Notes: a model not told the origin generated them from the sequence alone. Positions 17,073 to 28,436 are shown, numbered from the stretch's first letter. The stretch is 64,000 nucleotides of DNA from DATBHW01 sp035307385 (GCA_035307385.1 DATGID010000080.1:1-64000); one strand, 5' to 3'. Numbers and translations: made by a program.

Positions 17073-17750
17073 ATGACAGCACGAGGAAGGCATCGTCCGC
17101 ATGAACCAGGCCGGGCTGCTGAGCCTGACGACGACTGGCGGGCGCCTCGAAGACGAGGGCCAAATCCGATCTATGAATTGTTTGTCCTGGGTGAACTCAT
17201 GGTTCAACCCATGTACGGTTACTGGCTGCACGAGGTTGTGAACCACGTCCTGGGACCGTTTCACCAACTCAGTTGGGGCACGTTGTACCCGCTCATTCGG
17301 CGGCTGGAACAGGAGGGATTCGCTACCTCCGAAACCGAACAGAAGCATGGGCTGTTCCAACACGGAACACGCACCCAGGCGCAGGCGCGCAGGGTGTATC
17401 GCATCACCGAGGCAGGCCGCGAACGCTTTTTGGCGTTCATGCTGGACCCAGGCGAATACTGCAACGCTTATCCTGATCTGTTCGCCATCAAGCTGACCAG
17501 GTTCGGCTTCCTGACGCCGGAACAGCGACTAATCGTGCTGCATCAGTATCGGGATTACCTGAGCCATCTGCGCGGCTACTGGCAAGGCGGCCAGAGCGAG
17601 TTTTCAGATGCCTCCAGGAAGAAAGCGATTGCTGAAAGCGAACGCCCGTTCATCTTGCACCTGTTCGACTATCACCTGCACACGCTGGACGCCGAAATCT
17701 CCTGGATCGACGGCCAGATTGCCTGCCTGACCGAAGAAGCCAGGCACTAA
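17073..17750 (+). CDS. PadR-family transcriptional regulator
   Basis: 225-residue regulator. The N-terminal winged helix-turn-helix runs over about residues 30-115: a VLGELMVQPMYGYWLHE helix, GTLYPLIRRLEQEG recognition region, then a wing with VYRITEAGRERFL. The C-terminal half is a long helical dimerisation region. ATG 17073 is used because GGAGG lies 8 nt before it; an ATG at 17058 overlaps that site. The first 30 residues are polar and Arg-rich. PadR proteins commonly repress an adjacent ABC or MFS exporter until the drug binds, and a DrrA/DrrB-like exporter follows 64 nt later. Confidence 0.92.
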   Translation: MTARGRHRPHEPGRAAEPDDDWRAPRRRGPNPIYELFVLGELMVQPMYGYWLHEVVNHVLGPFHQLSWGTLYPLIRRLEQEGFATSETEQKHGLFQHGTRTQAQARRVYRITEAGRERFLAFMLDPGEYCNAYPDLFAIKLTRFGFLTPEQRLIVLHQYRDYLSHLRGYWQGGQSEFSDASRKKAIAESERPFILHLFDYHLHTLDAEISWIDGQIACLTEEARH

Positions 17751-17814
17751 ACGGCGGGACGCGCCCGCATTCAGCCTGTAAAGCCGACCCATAGAGACAT
17801 AGGTAAGGAGCCAC

Positions 17815-18831
17815 ATGACACACAACAAAGCTGCCATCCTGGCCGAAGGGCTAGAGAAACGCTATGGCAAGACACAGGCCCTGCGTGGCCTTGACCTGGT
17901 GGTCGAAGAGGGCACCGTGTTTGGCCTGCTGGGGCCAAACGGCGCGGGCAAGACCACCGCAGTGCGCATCTTCACGACCCTCCTGAAGCCAGACGCCGGG
18001 CGCGCTCAGGTGGCCGGTTTCGATGTCGTTCGGCACGCCGATCTGTTGCGCTCGCGCATTGGCCTGACGGGGCAATACGCCGCCGTCGATGAATACCTGA
18101 CCGGGCGCGAAAATCTGGAGATGGTCGGACGCCTCTATCATCTGTCCAAGGCGACAGCGCGGCGGCGGGCCGACGAACTGCTAGAAATCTTCGATCTGGT
18201 GGATGCTGGCAACCGCACCGTCAAGACCTATTCCGGCGGTATGCGCCGTCGCCTGGACCTGGCAGCAAGCCTGATTGTGTCGCCGCCCATCCTCTTCCTC
18301 GATGAGCCAACTACCGGCCTGGACCCGCGTGGCCGCCTGAGCATGTGGGAACTCATCACCCAACTGGTCAAAGAGGGCACAACTGTGCTGCTCACCACGC
18401 AATATCTTGAGGAAGCCGATCAGCTTGCCGACCAGATTGCCGTCATCGATCAGGGGCGGGTGATCGCCAGCGGCACCTCGGATGAACTCAAAGTGCAGGT
18501 TGGGGGCGAGCGGCTGGATGTGAGCGTGACCCAGGCCAGCAGCTTCGACGCCGCCCTTGGCGCGCTCAAGCCCTACAGCCAGGGCGAAGCACAGATCGAA
18601 GCCGAACGCCGCCACATCGTCATCCCCGTCACCAATGGGGCCAGGCTGCTGGCGAACATCATCCGTGACCTCGATGAGGCGGGGGTCCAGCTTGAGGACA
18701 TCGCCCTGCGCAGGCCAACGCTGGATGATGTTTTCCTTACCCTGACCGGCCATGCCGCAGAAACGCCTGCCGCAGAAGAAGAGCACGACGCCACAAAGAA
18801 AGATCGCTCGGCTGAAAGGATACCTGCATGA
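17815..18831 (+). CDS. Drug-type ABC exporter ATP-binding protein (DrrA-like)
   Basis: 338-residue ATPase of the daunorubicin-resistance (DrrA) ABC family. Walker A is GPNGAGKTT, the signature YSGGMRRRLDLAASL, Walker B ILFLDEPTTGLDPRGR and the switch region LLTTQYLEEADQLAD. The C-terminal domain after residue 225 is the DrrA-type tail. AGGAG precedes the ATG. The stop overlaps the start of the permease gene by 4 nt (ATGA), so the two are translationally coupled. The substrate is unknown. Confidence 0.94.
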   Translation: MTHNKAAILAEGLEKRYGKTQALRGLDLVVEEGTVFGLLGPNGAGKTTAVRIFTTLLKPDAGRAQVAGFDVVRHADLLRSRIGLTGQYAAVDEYLTGRENLEMVGRLYHLSKATARRRADELLEIFDLVDAGNRTVKTYSGGMRRRLDLAASLIVSPPILFLDEPTTGLDPRGRLSMWELITQLVKEGTTVLLTTQYLEEADQLADQIAVIDQGRVIASGTSDELKVQVGGERLDVSVTQASSFDAALGALKPYSQGEAQIEAERRHIVIPVTNGARLLANIIRDLDEAGVQLEDIALRRPTLDDVFLTLTGHAAETPAAEEEHDATKKDRSAERIPA

Positions 18832-19646
18832 GCAGCATTGAGATACCAACCAGCACACTTCAGCCACTGCGCCGCAGTCGGCTTTACTGGACGATTGCCG
18901 ACGCGCTGATACTGGCAAAGCGGCAACTGAAGCAAATCCCGCGCATCCCGGAAGAGTTAGTCTTTTCGACCATCCAGCCGATCATGTTCGTCTTGCTCTT
19001 CCGCTACGTCTTTGGTGGGGCTATCGCCGTCACCGGCACCACCTACATCAACTATCTGATGGCGGGCATCTTTGTGCAGACGATTGCCTTCGGGTCGACC
19101 TCAACCGGCATCGGCATTGCCCAGGACTTGCAACGCGGGCTGATTGATCGGTTCCGCTCGTTGCCGATGTCTCGGTCAGCCGTCCTTACGGGGCGCACGA
19201 TTGCCGATCTAGTGCGCAACACGTTTGTGGTGCTGGTGATGATCATCGTTGGCCTGCTGGTGGGCTTCCGGCCAGCGGGAAGCGTGCTCGGCTGGATTGC
19301 TGGCGGCGCGCTGCTGCTGCTCTTTGGCTTCGCGCTCTCCTGGCTGGGCGCGCTGATTGGCCTGTCGGTGCGCAGCGTAGAGGCCGCGCAGTCTGCGGGC
19401 TTCATCTGGCTGTTTCCGCTGACCTTCGCCAGCAGCGCCTTCGTGCAGACCAGCAGTATGCCCGACTGGCTGCGCGCCTTTGCCGATCACCAGCCGCTGA
19501 CTCTGGTCATTAACACGGTGCGCGAACTCATTCTGGGCCAGCCAGTGGGTTCGGAGGCATGGCAGGCGCTGGTCTGGTGCCTGGGCATCCTCATCGTCTT
19601 CGTGCCGCTGGCCGTCTGGGCGTATGGGCGCAGAGTCTCACGCTAA
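18828..19646 (+). CDS. Drug-type ABC exporter permease (DrrB-like)
   Basis: 272-residue ABC-2 permease with six predicted helices. The cytoplasmic N-terminus is followed by ELVFSTIQPIMFVLLFRYVFGGA (TM1 region). Near the middle is RGLIDRFRSLPMSRSAVLTGR, the conserved motif of the DrrB/NodJ group, and the protein ends with hydrophobic FVPLAVWAYGRRVSR. It forms the membrane channel for the ATPase with which its start codon overlaps. It is expected to be co-regulated by the upstream PadR protein. Confidence 0.92.
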   Translation: MSSIEIPTSTLQPLRRSRLYWTIADALILAKRQLKQIPRIPEELVFSTIQPIMFVLLFRYVFGGAIAVTGTTYINYLMAGIFVQTIAFGSTSTGIGIAQDLQRGLIDRFRSLPMSRSAVLTGRTIADLVRNTFVVLVMIIVGLLVGFRPAGSVLGWIAGGALLLLFGFALSWLGALIGLSVRSVEAAQSAGFIWLFPLTFASSAFVQTSSMPDWLRAFADHQPLTLVINTVRELILGQPVGSEAWQALVWCLGILIVFVPLAVWAYGRRVSR

Positions 19647-19762
19647 GGAAAGCGGTCGGCGAAAAGATTGCAACCTTCTGCTCCAGGGCGCGTAATCTTT
19701 TATGAAGGTGTGAAGAGAGCGCAAGCCTGAGTAAGCGCTCTGAAGCAGGAGGAAGCACAAGC

Positions 19763-20023
19763 ATGAACACAATGGACCCGCTCAACCAGCATCGACCGTT
19801 GACATTGAGCCAGCGCGATAAAAAGATCATGGGTGTCTGCGGCGGCATCGCCGAATATATGGGCTGGGACGCAACCGCCGTGCGTATCGTCGCGGTACTG
19901 CTGTTGTTCCCGCTGCATCTGACGCTGGTGATCGCTTATCTCATCCTGGGGGCGGTGCTGCCCAAGGAGCCGGTTTCCGATTATCCCCCTCAGACCCAGC
20001 AGCCACGCTACCCCAACGAGTAA
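19763..20023 (+). CDS. PspC domain membrane protein
   Basis: 86-residue protein. The PspC domain shows as KIMGVCGGIAEYMGWD at about 25-40, followed by VRIVAVLLLFPLHLTLVIAYLILGAVLP, a single helical hairpin or TM segment. A Pro/Gln-rich tail completes it. PspC proteins sit in the membrane and sense envelope stress in the phage-shock system. No PspA or LiaF-like partner is adjacent. AGGAGGAAG lies about 9 nt before the ATG. Confidence 0.9.
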   Translation: MNTMDPLNQHRPLTLSQRDKKIMGVCGGIAEYMGWDATAVRIVAVLLLFPLHLTLVIAYLILGAVLPKEPVSDYPPQTQQPRYPNE

Positions 20024-20058
20024 CGGGAGCGCCTGCTCAACGTAGGGTTAATCACCGC

Positions 20059-20089
20059 GAAGCATCTGGGATGGCATCCCAGATGCTTC
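20059..20089. terminator. Hairpin terminator after PspC gene
   Basis: 15-bp perfect arms (GAAGCATCTGGGATG) around a single G, followed by TCTCTTTG, 35 nt after the stop codon. Confidence 0.75.
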
Positions 20090-20120
20090 TCTTTGTGCCA
20101 AAGGAAGGAGTGATAGCCAC

Positions 20121-20645
20121 ATGCTGCTGAAAACGCTTCGGTTTGTAAGCCTCCTGTGCGCCGCTCTGGCCTTCGGGCTTACCCTGACTCATGATTTGGA
20201 AATTCCTGGTAAGCAGATGTTGAGCGCCGCTGACTGGGTGAAGGTGCAAAATACCTTTTACGGGGGGTTTGCTCTTGTAGGCGGTGTGGCCGAAATCCTC
20301 GGCCTGATCTCCGCAGGGATTTTGCTCTTCTGGCTCGCCAGACGACCCAGCGCCTTTGTCTTGACCTTGATTGCCGCGCTGAGCTTTGCTGGCATGCTCG
20401 CTGTGTTTGCATTCGGCAACAACCCGATCAATCAGCAAGTGATGACCTGGACGCCTGCAACTATCCCCACTGATTGGCAGCAGATACGCGACGCCTGGGA
20501 TAGATTCCACGCGATAAGTTCCGGGCTGGCGGCGCTGGCGCTTACCACCTTGCTCATTGCAACGCTGCGTGAGACGCCATCGTCCTTGGCAACACCACAT
20601 GGTTCAGCGCTCGAAAAGGGCCATAAGCCTTCATCGCCAGGTTGA
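20121..20645 (+). CDS. DUF1772-like membrane protein
   Basis: 174-residue protein with about four helices: 5-20, 50-70, 78-98 and 135-155. The pattern NNPINQQVMTW, then DWQQIRDAWDRFHAISSG, resembles DUF1772 (anthrone oxygenase-like) proteins, where an N-x-P-x-N element and a W-x-R/D-x-x-H element face each other. A reaction cannot be assigned. GGAAGGAGTGATAGCCAC precedes the ATG. The valS promoter begins just after its stop codon. Confidence 0.65.
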   Translation: MLLKTLRFVSLLCAALAFGLTLTHDLEIPGKQMLSAADWVKVQNTFYGGFALVGGVAEILGLISAGILLFWLARRPSAFVLTLIAALSFAGMLAVFAFGNNPINQQVMTWTPATIPTDWQQIRDAWDRFHAISSGLAALALTTLLIATLRETPSSLATPHGSALEKGHKPSSPG

Positions 20646-20648
20646 TGC

Positions 20649-20677
20649 TTGACAGACGAGGCTTTGTGCGATAGACT
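20649..20677 (+). promoter_or_regulatory. Sigma70-type promoter of the valS T-box transcript
   Basis: TTGACA (20649-20654), a 17-bp spacer and TAGACT (20672-20677). Transcription should begin near 20684, about 400 nt before valS. Confidence 0.75.
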
Positions 20678-20683
20678 GTAACA

Positions 20684-21015
20684 AAAGAACAGCGAATCAT
20701 CCGGCCAGTGCAGCAGAAGCAATAAGCACTGGCTCGTTGTTGCAGCGATGACAATAAGCAAGAGGAGTAGGCGCGGCCCGGCTGAGAGAGAAGAGCGTCC
20801 CTGGCTGAAAGACGCTCGCAGCGTGGCCCGCCGAACGTGGCTTGCAAGTCTGAAGCGCTGAACCAGCCTGGCGTAGCTGACGCCACGCGGCTGCAAGTAA
20901 GGCTTCGCGGGAGCGCCCGTTAGCGCGCACCAGAGGCAGCGAGACGTGTTCTCGCTGCGAAACAAGGTGGCACCACGAGCGCCCTTTCCTCGTCCTTGGC
21001 GGGAAAGGGCTTTTT
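20684..21015 (+). ncRNA. T-box leader (tRNA-Val sensing) of valS
   Basis: A long structured leader upstream of an aminoacyl-tRNA synthetase gene. The T-box antiterminator sequence AAGGTGGCACCACG is at about 20964-20977. It is followed by an intrinsic terminator, GCCCTTTCC (20981-20989) pairing with GGGAAAGGGC, then T5 (21011-21015). In the Stem I region, GCAAG (20758-20762) pairs with CTTGC (20841-20845) around a loop with AGTAG on the 5' side and GAACGTGG on the 3' side. The GTG at 20837-20839 would be a valine specifier codon. Uncharged tRNA-Val should stabilise the antiterminator and allow valS transcription. The T-box call is firm; the exact specifier frame is inferred. Confidence 0.9.
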
Positions 21016-21080
21016 GTTTGCACTTGGCGCTTTTGTTCATTCTTTCTTCTTTCTTCGTAATGTAAGGAGCACGGCAGCAC

Positions 21081-23768
<2,688 letters not shown>

Positions 23769-23785
23769 CGACGGTTATGTAGCAA

Positions 23786-23816
23786 AGGGCGGCTGGCGTA
23801 TCAATCCAGCCGCCCT
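23786..23816 (+). terminator. Hairpin terminator after valS
   Basis: 11-bp perfect stem (AGGGCGGCTGG with CCAGCCGCCCT) and a 9-nt loop, 17 nt after the stop; the tail is only weakly T-rich. Confidence 0.7.
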
Positions 23817-23840
23817 CTGCTCTATAGTGATGCAGAAACG

Positions 23841-24500
23841 CTAATCTGCTGTGCAGTTGGCAAGTTGTTGAACAATCTGAGAGAGCGGCATCGTCACGGC
23901 TGGAAATATCTCGGGCTGTTGACCTTGCCCCTCTTCCGTATGCCCGGGCTGAAGTGTGACTATGCCCTGGGCATCGATAGGAAAGGCATCATTCGCAATC
24001 ATCACCGTTGGCACATCGCCTTTCCTCACCTGAAAGCCGTCGAGCATCGTGAACAGATACCTTTGCCGGATCGTCACATGCGGGTACGCTGCTTCCTCAT
24101 CCCTATCCGGCCCAGCGCTCCCGCCAACCATATCAAACTCGGCGGTGGGTTGGCTGCGGTGATCAACATAGATGTGTATGAAGGAAAAGAAGAGAGGGGT
24201 ATAGATTGCGTAGCTGCCCATTCCCAACCACGAAGCATCTGCTCCGGCTGGCTTGGAGCCATCCGGCGTGTTCCAATGGCCTGGCCCAACGCTGGCAACG
24301 CTGGCATCCATCACCAGCGTTGCCTTGCACATGAGTTCCGGCGTATTCAGGCTGATCTTATCAATGACGCTTTGCGTGTGGGTTGAGCCAGACAAAGCGA
24401 TCTTAAGCGCATAGAGCGCTGTACAGCCGACCAGTACCAGCAGCAGAATCGCCGACATCTTAAGCCAGCGCGTAACCATCCGACGGGTGCTTGTTTGCAT
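23841..24500 (-). CDS. Hypothetical membrane-anchored protein
   Basis: 219 residues. A basic N-terminus is followed by one hydrophobic segment (about 15-35: SAILLLVLVGCTALYALKIAL) that acts as signal anchor or lipoprotein-like signal, since the segment contains VGC. The rest is a soluble extracytoplasmic domain with no recognised motif. A pattern such as FMLDGFQVRKGDVP suggests a beta-rich fold only. ATG 24500 has GGAGG 8 nt upstream; a TTG at 24506 is too close to it. It converges on valS and no neighbour hints at a role. Confidence 0.65.
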   Translation of the reverse strand: MQTSTRRMVTRWLKMSAILLLVLVGCTALYALKIALSGSTHTQSVIDKISLNTPELMCKATLVMDASVASVGPGHWNTPDGSKPAGADASWLGMGSYAIYTPLFFSFIHIYVDHRSQPTAEFDMVGGSAGPDRDEEAAYPHVTIRQRYLFTMLDGFQVRKGDVPTVMIANDAFPIDAQGIVTLQPGHTEEGQGQQPEIFPAVTMPLSQIVQQLANCTAD

Positions 24501-24544
24501 GACCAATTCCTCCCTGTGTCATGAGGTCGCCTGAAGGGTATGGC

Positions 24545-24573
24545 TTGTAAGCCATTGGTGGGGCAGCTATAAT
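24545..24573 (+). promoter_or_regulatory. Sigma70-type promoter upstream of the 24749 gene
   Basis: TTGTAA (24545-24550), 17 bp, TATAAT (24568-24573). The leader to the GTG start is about 170 nt. The rest of 24501-24748 shows no other clear element. Confidence 0.55.
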
Positions 24574-24748
24574 GAAGCCTGGCAAGCTTCTCTATATTAC
24601 TCATACGTTTAAGAAAGCAGGCACGTCTCTTTCAATCTGCCAACGCTTCCTGGCATAGTTCCTGCGCCCGGCCTGTAGTAATTATGCCTCTCAGCGATAA
24701 TACGCTTATGCGCTCATTTTATTCTCTAAGCCCGAAAGGAGCCTCCTG

Positions 24749-25198
24749 GTGAGCAATCGCACGAAAACACTCATCGGCCTGGGAGTGTTTGCTTTTTTGG
24801 TGATCAGCGTGGGCCTGATCGTCTTGTTCAGCATTCTGGGCATCTGGCCCCAGGTACGCGATGTCGCGCTGGTGGTGCTGGCCGTCGCTACCTTTGGCGC
24901 GCTGGGCTTGCTCTCCTATGCGGTCTTTGTCATGATCAGCCTGGGCCTTCAGGTGAAAAAAGAACTGACACCCGTGCTGGATTCGCTGCGCGATACCACT
25001 GACACCGTGCGCGAGACGGCGAAGGTCGCCAGCGAACTCACCGTGACGCCTGGCGTGCGCGTCGCCAGCACTGTGCTGGGCGCGGCCCAGATGGCCGGAA
25101 TCTTCTTCGGCACAGGCCGGGCACGCAAGCGTGCCGAAAAGCGCGCCCAGCGCCGCCGGGAAATGGCCGAGAAGGGAGAACTCGATGGCTATCGCTGA
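24749..25198 (+). CDS. Hypothetical two-helix membrane protein
   Basis: 149 residues starting at a GTG with AAAGGAG upstream. Two TM helices (about 8-30 and 38-62) are followed by an amphipathic stretch with VLDSLRDTTDTVRETAKVASEL, resembling DUF948-like repeats that form coiled coils. It ends in a very basic tail (RARKRAEKRAQRRREMAEKG). The basic tail may touch membrane lipids or nucleic acid. The next gene overlaps it by 14 nt in another frame, so they are likely cotranslated partners. No function is recognised. Confidence 0.75.
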   Translation: MSNRTKTLIGLGVFAFLVISVGLIVLFSILGIWPQVRDVALVVLAVATFGALGLLSYAVFVMISLGLQVKKELTPVLDSLRDTTDTVRETAKVASELTVTPGVRVASTVLGAAQMAGIFFGTGRARKRAEKRAQRRREMAEKGELDGYR

Positions 25199-25601
25199 TA
25201 TCCCCGAACCGGGATGGCTTCAAGCTATGGGGCAAGCCGCAGCCGTGGTGCTGATTATTGAGTTGTTCCTGCTCATTTTGGTAACGGCGGCGCTGGTCTT
25301 GGGGCTGGCCTTGGGGCTATTATATGTGCATAATAAGGTCGTACCCCTTCTCACCCGTTTTGCTCCGGCCATCGAGCAGCGCTTGCAAGCCGCTGACCGG
25401 GGCAGCACGAAGTTTGCCGAGCGTGTGATCGACATTCACGCGCGCACCGAAGCCGTCAAAGAGGGGCTGCTCGCCTTGATTCGGCCCAACGGCCATGACC
25501 ACCGCGAACTGCCACCCGGACGGAATGGACGACACGCGCAACTGGAAGGCTACCGGACCGATGGGCCGCGTCGACTTCCGCCTGGCGAGAGGGACGGGTA
25601 A
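25185..25601 (+). CDS. Hypothetical single-helix membrane protein
   Basis: 138 residues. The start at ATG 25185 follows AAGGGAG inside the end of the previous gene. One long hydrophobic segment (about 18-46: VVLIIELFLLILVTAALVLGLALG) is followed by a helical region with IEQRLQAADRGSTKFAERVIDIHARTEAV cut by no stop, then a polar, Arg/Gly-rich tail. Together with the preceding gene it forms a pair of small membrane proteins with coiled-coil parts. Function unknown. Confidence 0.7.
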   Translation: MAIADIPEPGWLQAMGQAAAVVLIIELFLLILVTAALVLGLALGLLYVHNKVVPLLTRFAPAIEQRLQAADRGSTKFAERVIDIHARTEAVKEGLLALIRPNGHDHRELPPGRNGRHAQLEGYRTDGPRRLPPGERDG

Positions 25602-25631
25602 TAGCAAGCAACAAGACGAGCAACAGGACGC

Positions 25632-27152
25632 ATGGCACACCTCAAAGATCAGGCAGTTTCCTATCTCCGCCAGTTCGGGTGGATGAATCGGAATGCGCGC
25701 CTGTATCTCTTGAGCAACACGCTCAATTCAATCACTGTTGGCATTTTTGCCCTGCTCTATAACCTCTATCTGGTCGCTCTGGGCTATCAGGCCGATTTCA
25801 TCGGCTGGCTGTTAGTCGTCGGTGGGGCCGGTGGCGCGCTGGGCATGGTAGCAACCAGCCCTCTCATGGCGCGCTTTGGCGCAAAGGCGACCCTCTTCTG
25901 GTCCAGCGTCGTCGCCGGAATCGCTGGCGCGCTGCAACTCCTCATTCCCCAGGCATTCTCGCTGACCCTCACCAGCTTCATCCTCGGCGTGGCGGGCGGC
26001 ATCTATCTAGTGGTTGGCGCGCCGCTGCTGGCCGATGGCAGCCAGGACTCCGCCCGCAGCCATATCTTCAGCCTGAACGCCTCGCTGGCGCTCATCACCG
26101 CCGTGATCGGCCAGGTGCTTGGTGGCTATCTGCCCAGCCTGGTCAGTCTGCCAGCCATCAGCCACGCCGCGCTGTTCCACGCTGTCGAACCGTTCCTGGT
26201 CTCCGGCGTGAAGGCGCGCAGCTATGAACTGGCGCTGCTGGTGGCGGGCGTCATCTCCGCGCCATCCTTTCTGCCGATCATCTTGATGGACCCCACGCCA
26301 CCACCCAGGCGGCAAGCAGCGCAGCCTGGGGCACTGACTGGCTCAGGGCTGAGTCTTGCACTTACCGAAGCACGCCAGCGTTTGAACGCCTCTCTTCGGG
26401 CGCTGAAGCTGCCGCAACTGTGGGCAGCAGTGGTGAATTTCTTGCGCGGCCCCATCGGGCAACTGGCACTGGTCGAAGGGCTGATCGGCATGGGCGCGGG
26501 CCTCTTTATCCCCTACTTCAATCTGTACTTCGTTCAGCATCTGGGTGTCAGCACCGAGGTATATGGTCTGATTACCGCCATCTCTACCGCGCTGATGGCT
26601 TTGACCACCCTGGCCGGACCGTTCTTCGCGGCGCGTCTGGGGAATGTCCGCGCCGCCGTCCTCGGGCATATGATCTCGCTGCCCTTCCTGGTCGTGCTGG
26701 GGTTCAGCCGCGCCCTGCCGCTGGTGCTGGCGGCCTATCTGGTGCGCCTGAGCCTGATGAACATGGCCGAGCCGGTGCTGCTCAGCTTCTTTATGAGCGT
26801 CGTCAAGCAAGGCGAGCGCGCCAACGCCAACAGCGCCTATAACCTCAGCTTCTGGGGCTGCTGGGCGGCAGGCGGCGCGCTCGGTGGATTGATTATCTCT
26901 GGCAACAATTTCACGCTGCCCTTTGTGCTGGCGGCGCTGCTCTATCTTTCGGCAACGGCGCTGCTCTGGCGCTTCTTCAAAGATCGGAAAGAGATCAAGG
27001 CCGAGGCAACGCCAGAGATCGCCCCAGCGGCGCTACTTGCCCGTGAGTGGGAAGAGCGTCCAGAACTCCAGCGCGCCCAGGACATTGATCACCACGCCGA
27101 ACAGCCCCAGCGCAGCGAAGCGCCAGTCTATCCGCACATCGTTCAGGACTAA
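25632..27152 (+). CDS. MFS transporter
   Basis: 506-residue major facilitator with about 12 helices. The first bundle has VGIFALLYNLYLVALGYQ, and the intracellular MARFGAKATLFWSS between TM2 and TM3 fits the MFS motif A position. A large central cytoplasmic loop (about 215-260) is followed by the second bundle, ending near residue 445. The final 40 residues are polar. They are read from DNA that, on the other strand, encodes the last helix of the neighbouring membrane protein (27033-27152). The transported substrate is not evident. The ribosome site is weak (GGACGC). Confidence 0.85.
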   Translation: MAHLKDQAVSYLRQFGWMNRNARLYLLSNTLNSITVGIFALLYNLYLVALGYQADFIGWLLVVGGAGGALGMVATSPLMARFGAKATLFWSSVVAGIAGALQLLIPQAFSLTLTSFILGVAGGIYLVVGAPLLADGSQDSARSHIFSLNASLALITAVIGQVLGGYLPSLVSLPAISHAALFHAVEPFLVSGVKARSYELALLVAGVISAPSFLPIILMDPTPPPRRQAAQPGALTGSGLSLALTEARQRLNASLRALKLPQLWAAVVNFLRGPIGQLALVEGLIGMGAGLFIPYFNLYFVQHLGVSTEVYGLITAISTALMALTTLAGPFFAARLGNVRAAVLGHMISLPFLVVLGFSRALPLVLAAYLVRLSLMNMAEPVLLSFFMSVVKQGERANANSAYNLSFWGCWAAGGALGGLIISGNNFTLPFVLAALLYLSATALLWRFFKDRKEIKAEATPEIAPAALLAREWEERPELQRAQDIDHHAEQPQRSEAPVYPHIVQD

Positions 27153-28436
27153 GAGCAGGAAGGCAAAGGGGTAGACATCGTAGAGATAGCGCACCCCGAA
27201 TTGATAGCCGCCCGCGTTATAAAACAGCAGCATGGCAACCACATCTAGCCCTATCACCAGCCAGAGCGCCGCGCGGAGGGCACTGAAACGCTGATTGCGC
27301 CAGAACAGCAGCAGAAACAGCGGCGTCGTCACAAAAACGCTGATGCCGGAGCCTTTGTTGAGCAGGTCAATTTGAAGCTGGCGATTGAAGAGGTCGCCAA
27401 AGCTCACATATGGGAAGTTGAAGAACATGTTGACGAAGTTGGCGGGCACATAGCTGATGTTGAAGACGCCATCGCGCACCTGGGGATAGCGCTGTTGCAG
27501 CAGCGCGGTATAGCCGGTATCTAGCGGGGAGCCAAAGACCAGCGCGTTATGCGCCGCAAATAATACTGCCACTGCGGCCATCACCATCGCAACCGGCAAT
27601 AGGCGACGCCAGGGCACTGCCACCCAATCGGGCCGATAGATGCGTAAAGAGGACACAAAGCGGCCCAGCAGCGGCTGTCGCCCGGCATCCTGCCACGCTA
27701 GATAAAGCAGCAGCAGAAAACCCAGCGCAACAGAAAAGCGAGCGAAGAACGCGCAGCCCAGCAGCGCCGCGCCCCAGCCATAATGCCCGCGCAGCGCCAG
27801 CAGCAGCGCCAGCAAGGTACACGTCATGCAGACGATGTGCGCGGTAAACCAGACCGTTCCACCCAGCGAGAGATAGAGATTGATCGTCCCAAAGCAGCAA
27901 AAGACGGTGACGAGCGCGTGCTCCGACCAGGCACGCTTACTCCAGCCGTTAAGGCGCAGTTGCTCGAAGAGCAGATAGAGCAGGCTCGTGTTCGCCGCCG
28001 AAAGCAGCGTGGTAAAGAGGATGTCGCTGGCCGAAACGCCAAAGAGCGCCACAAACGGCAGCAGCAGCAGGGCCGGGAAAGGCGGATAATAGAGATAATT
28101 TTTGCCGTTGATGGTCTCGATATCCGGCGCGGTGATCGGAATATCGACATCCCAGCGCCCATGCAGCCAACTTTCGGCCTGCTCATTGAAGTATGGCTCC
28201 GTAGAGACGCCCGTTACCGAGAGGCCAAGCCGGGATTCCAGGCTGAGCATGAACGCCAGCGCCACCAGAAACAGCGCCAGGGCTACCAATGCGTTGCGCC
28301 GCGTGAGCAGGCGCGTGCCCCGGCTCGCTTCCGCAACCAGGGCGGCTTTGTCGGCGGGCGCGTCGATCTCCTGGTCAGCAGCAGCAACCGGCATGGAGCG
28401 TGAGCTACTGACATCATTCCAAGGCGTTTGCCTCAT
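27033..28436 (-). CDS. Hydrophobic glycosyltransferase-like membrane protein
   Basis: 467 residues, about 10-11 helices. A polar N-terminus (1-45) precedes TM1 (NALVALALFLVALAFMLSLES). The first extracytoplasmic loop has YPPFPALLLLPFVALFG and ends in a helix, a layout seen in GT-C mannosyl- or arabinosyltransferases that use polyprenyl-phosphate sugars. The acidic pair expected in that loop is suggested by WDVDIPITAPDIE. The start 28436 has AGGAG 9 nt upstream. Its 3' end overlaps the MFS gene end by 120 nt. A role in cell-surface glycosylation is inferred. Confidence 0.8.
   Translation of the reverse strand: MRQTPWNDVSSSRSMPVAAADQEIDAPADKAALVAEASRGTRLLTRRNALVALALFLVALAFMLSLESRLGLSVTGVSTEPYFNEQAESWLHGRWDVDIPITAPDIETINGKNYLYYPPFPALLLLPFVALFGVSASDILFTTLLSAANTSLLYLLFEQLRLNGWSKRAWSEHALVTVFCCFGTINLYLSLGGTVWFTAHIVCMTCTLLALLLALRGHYGWGAALLGCAFFARFSVALGFLLLLYLAWQDAGRQPLLGRFVSSLRIYRPDWVAVPWRRLLPVAMVMAAVAVLFAAHNALVFGSPLDTGYTALLQQRYPQVRDGVFNISYVPANFVNMFFNFPYVSFGDLFNRQLQIDLLNKGSGISVFVTTPLFLLLFWRNQRFSALRAALWLVIGLDVVAMLLFYNAGGYQFGVRYLYDVYPFAFLLLVLNDVRIDWRFAALGLFGVVINVLGALEFWTLFPLTGK

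Noticed and set aside
19664..19708. AAAAGATT/AATCTTTT inverted repeat after the DrrB-like gene as a terminator
   Set aside because: The 8-bp arms are AT-only and about 28 nt apart; too weak to support.
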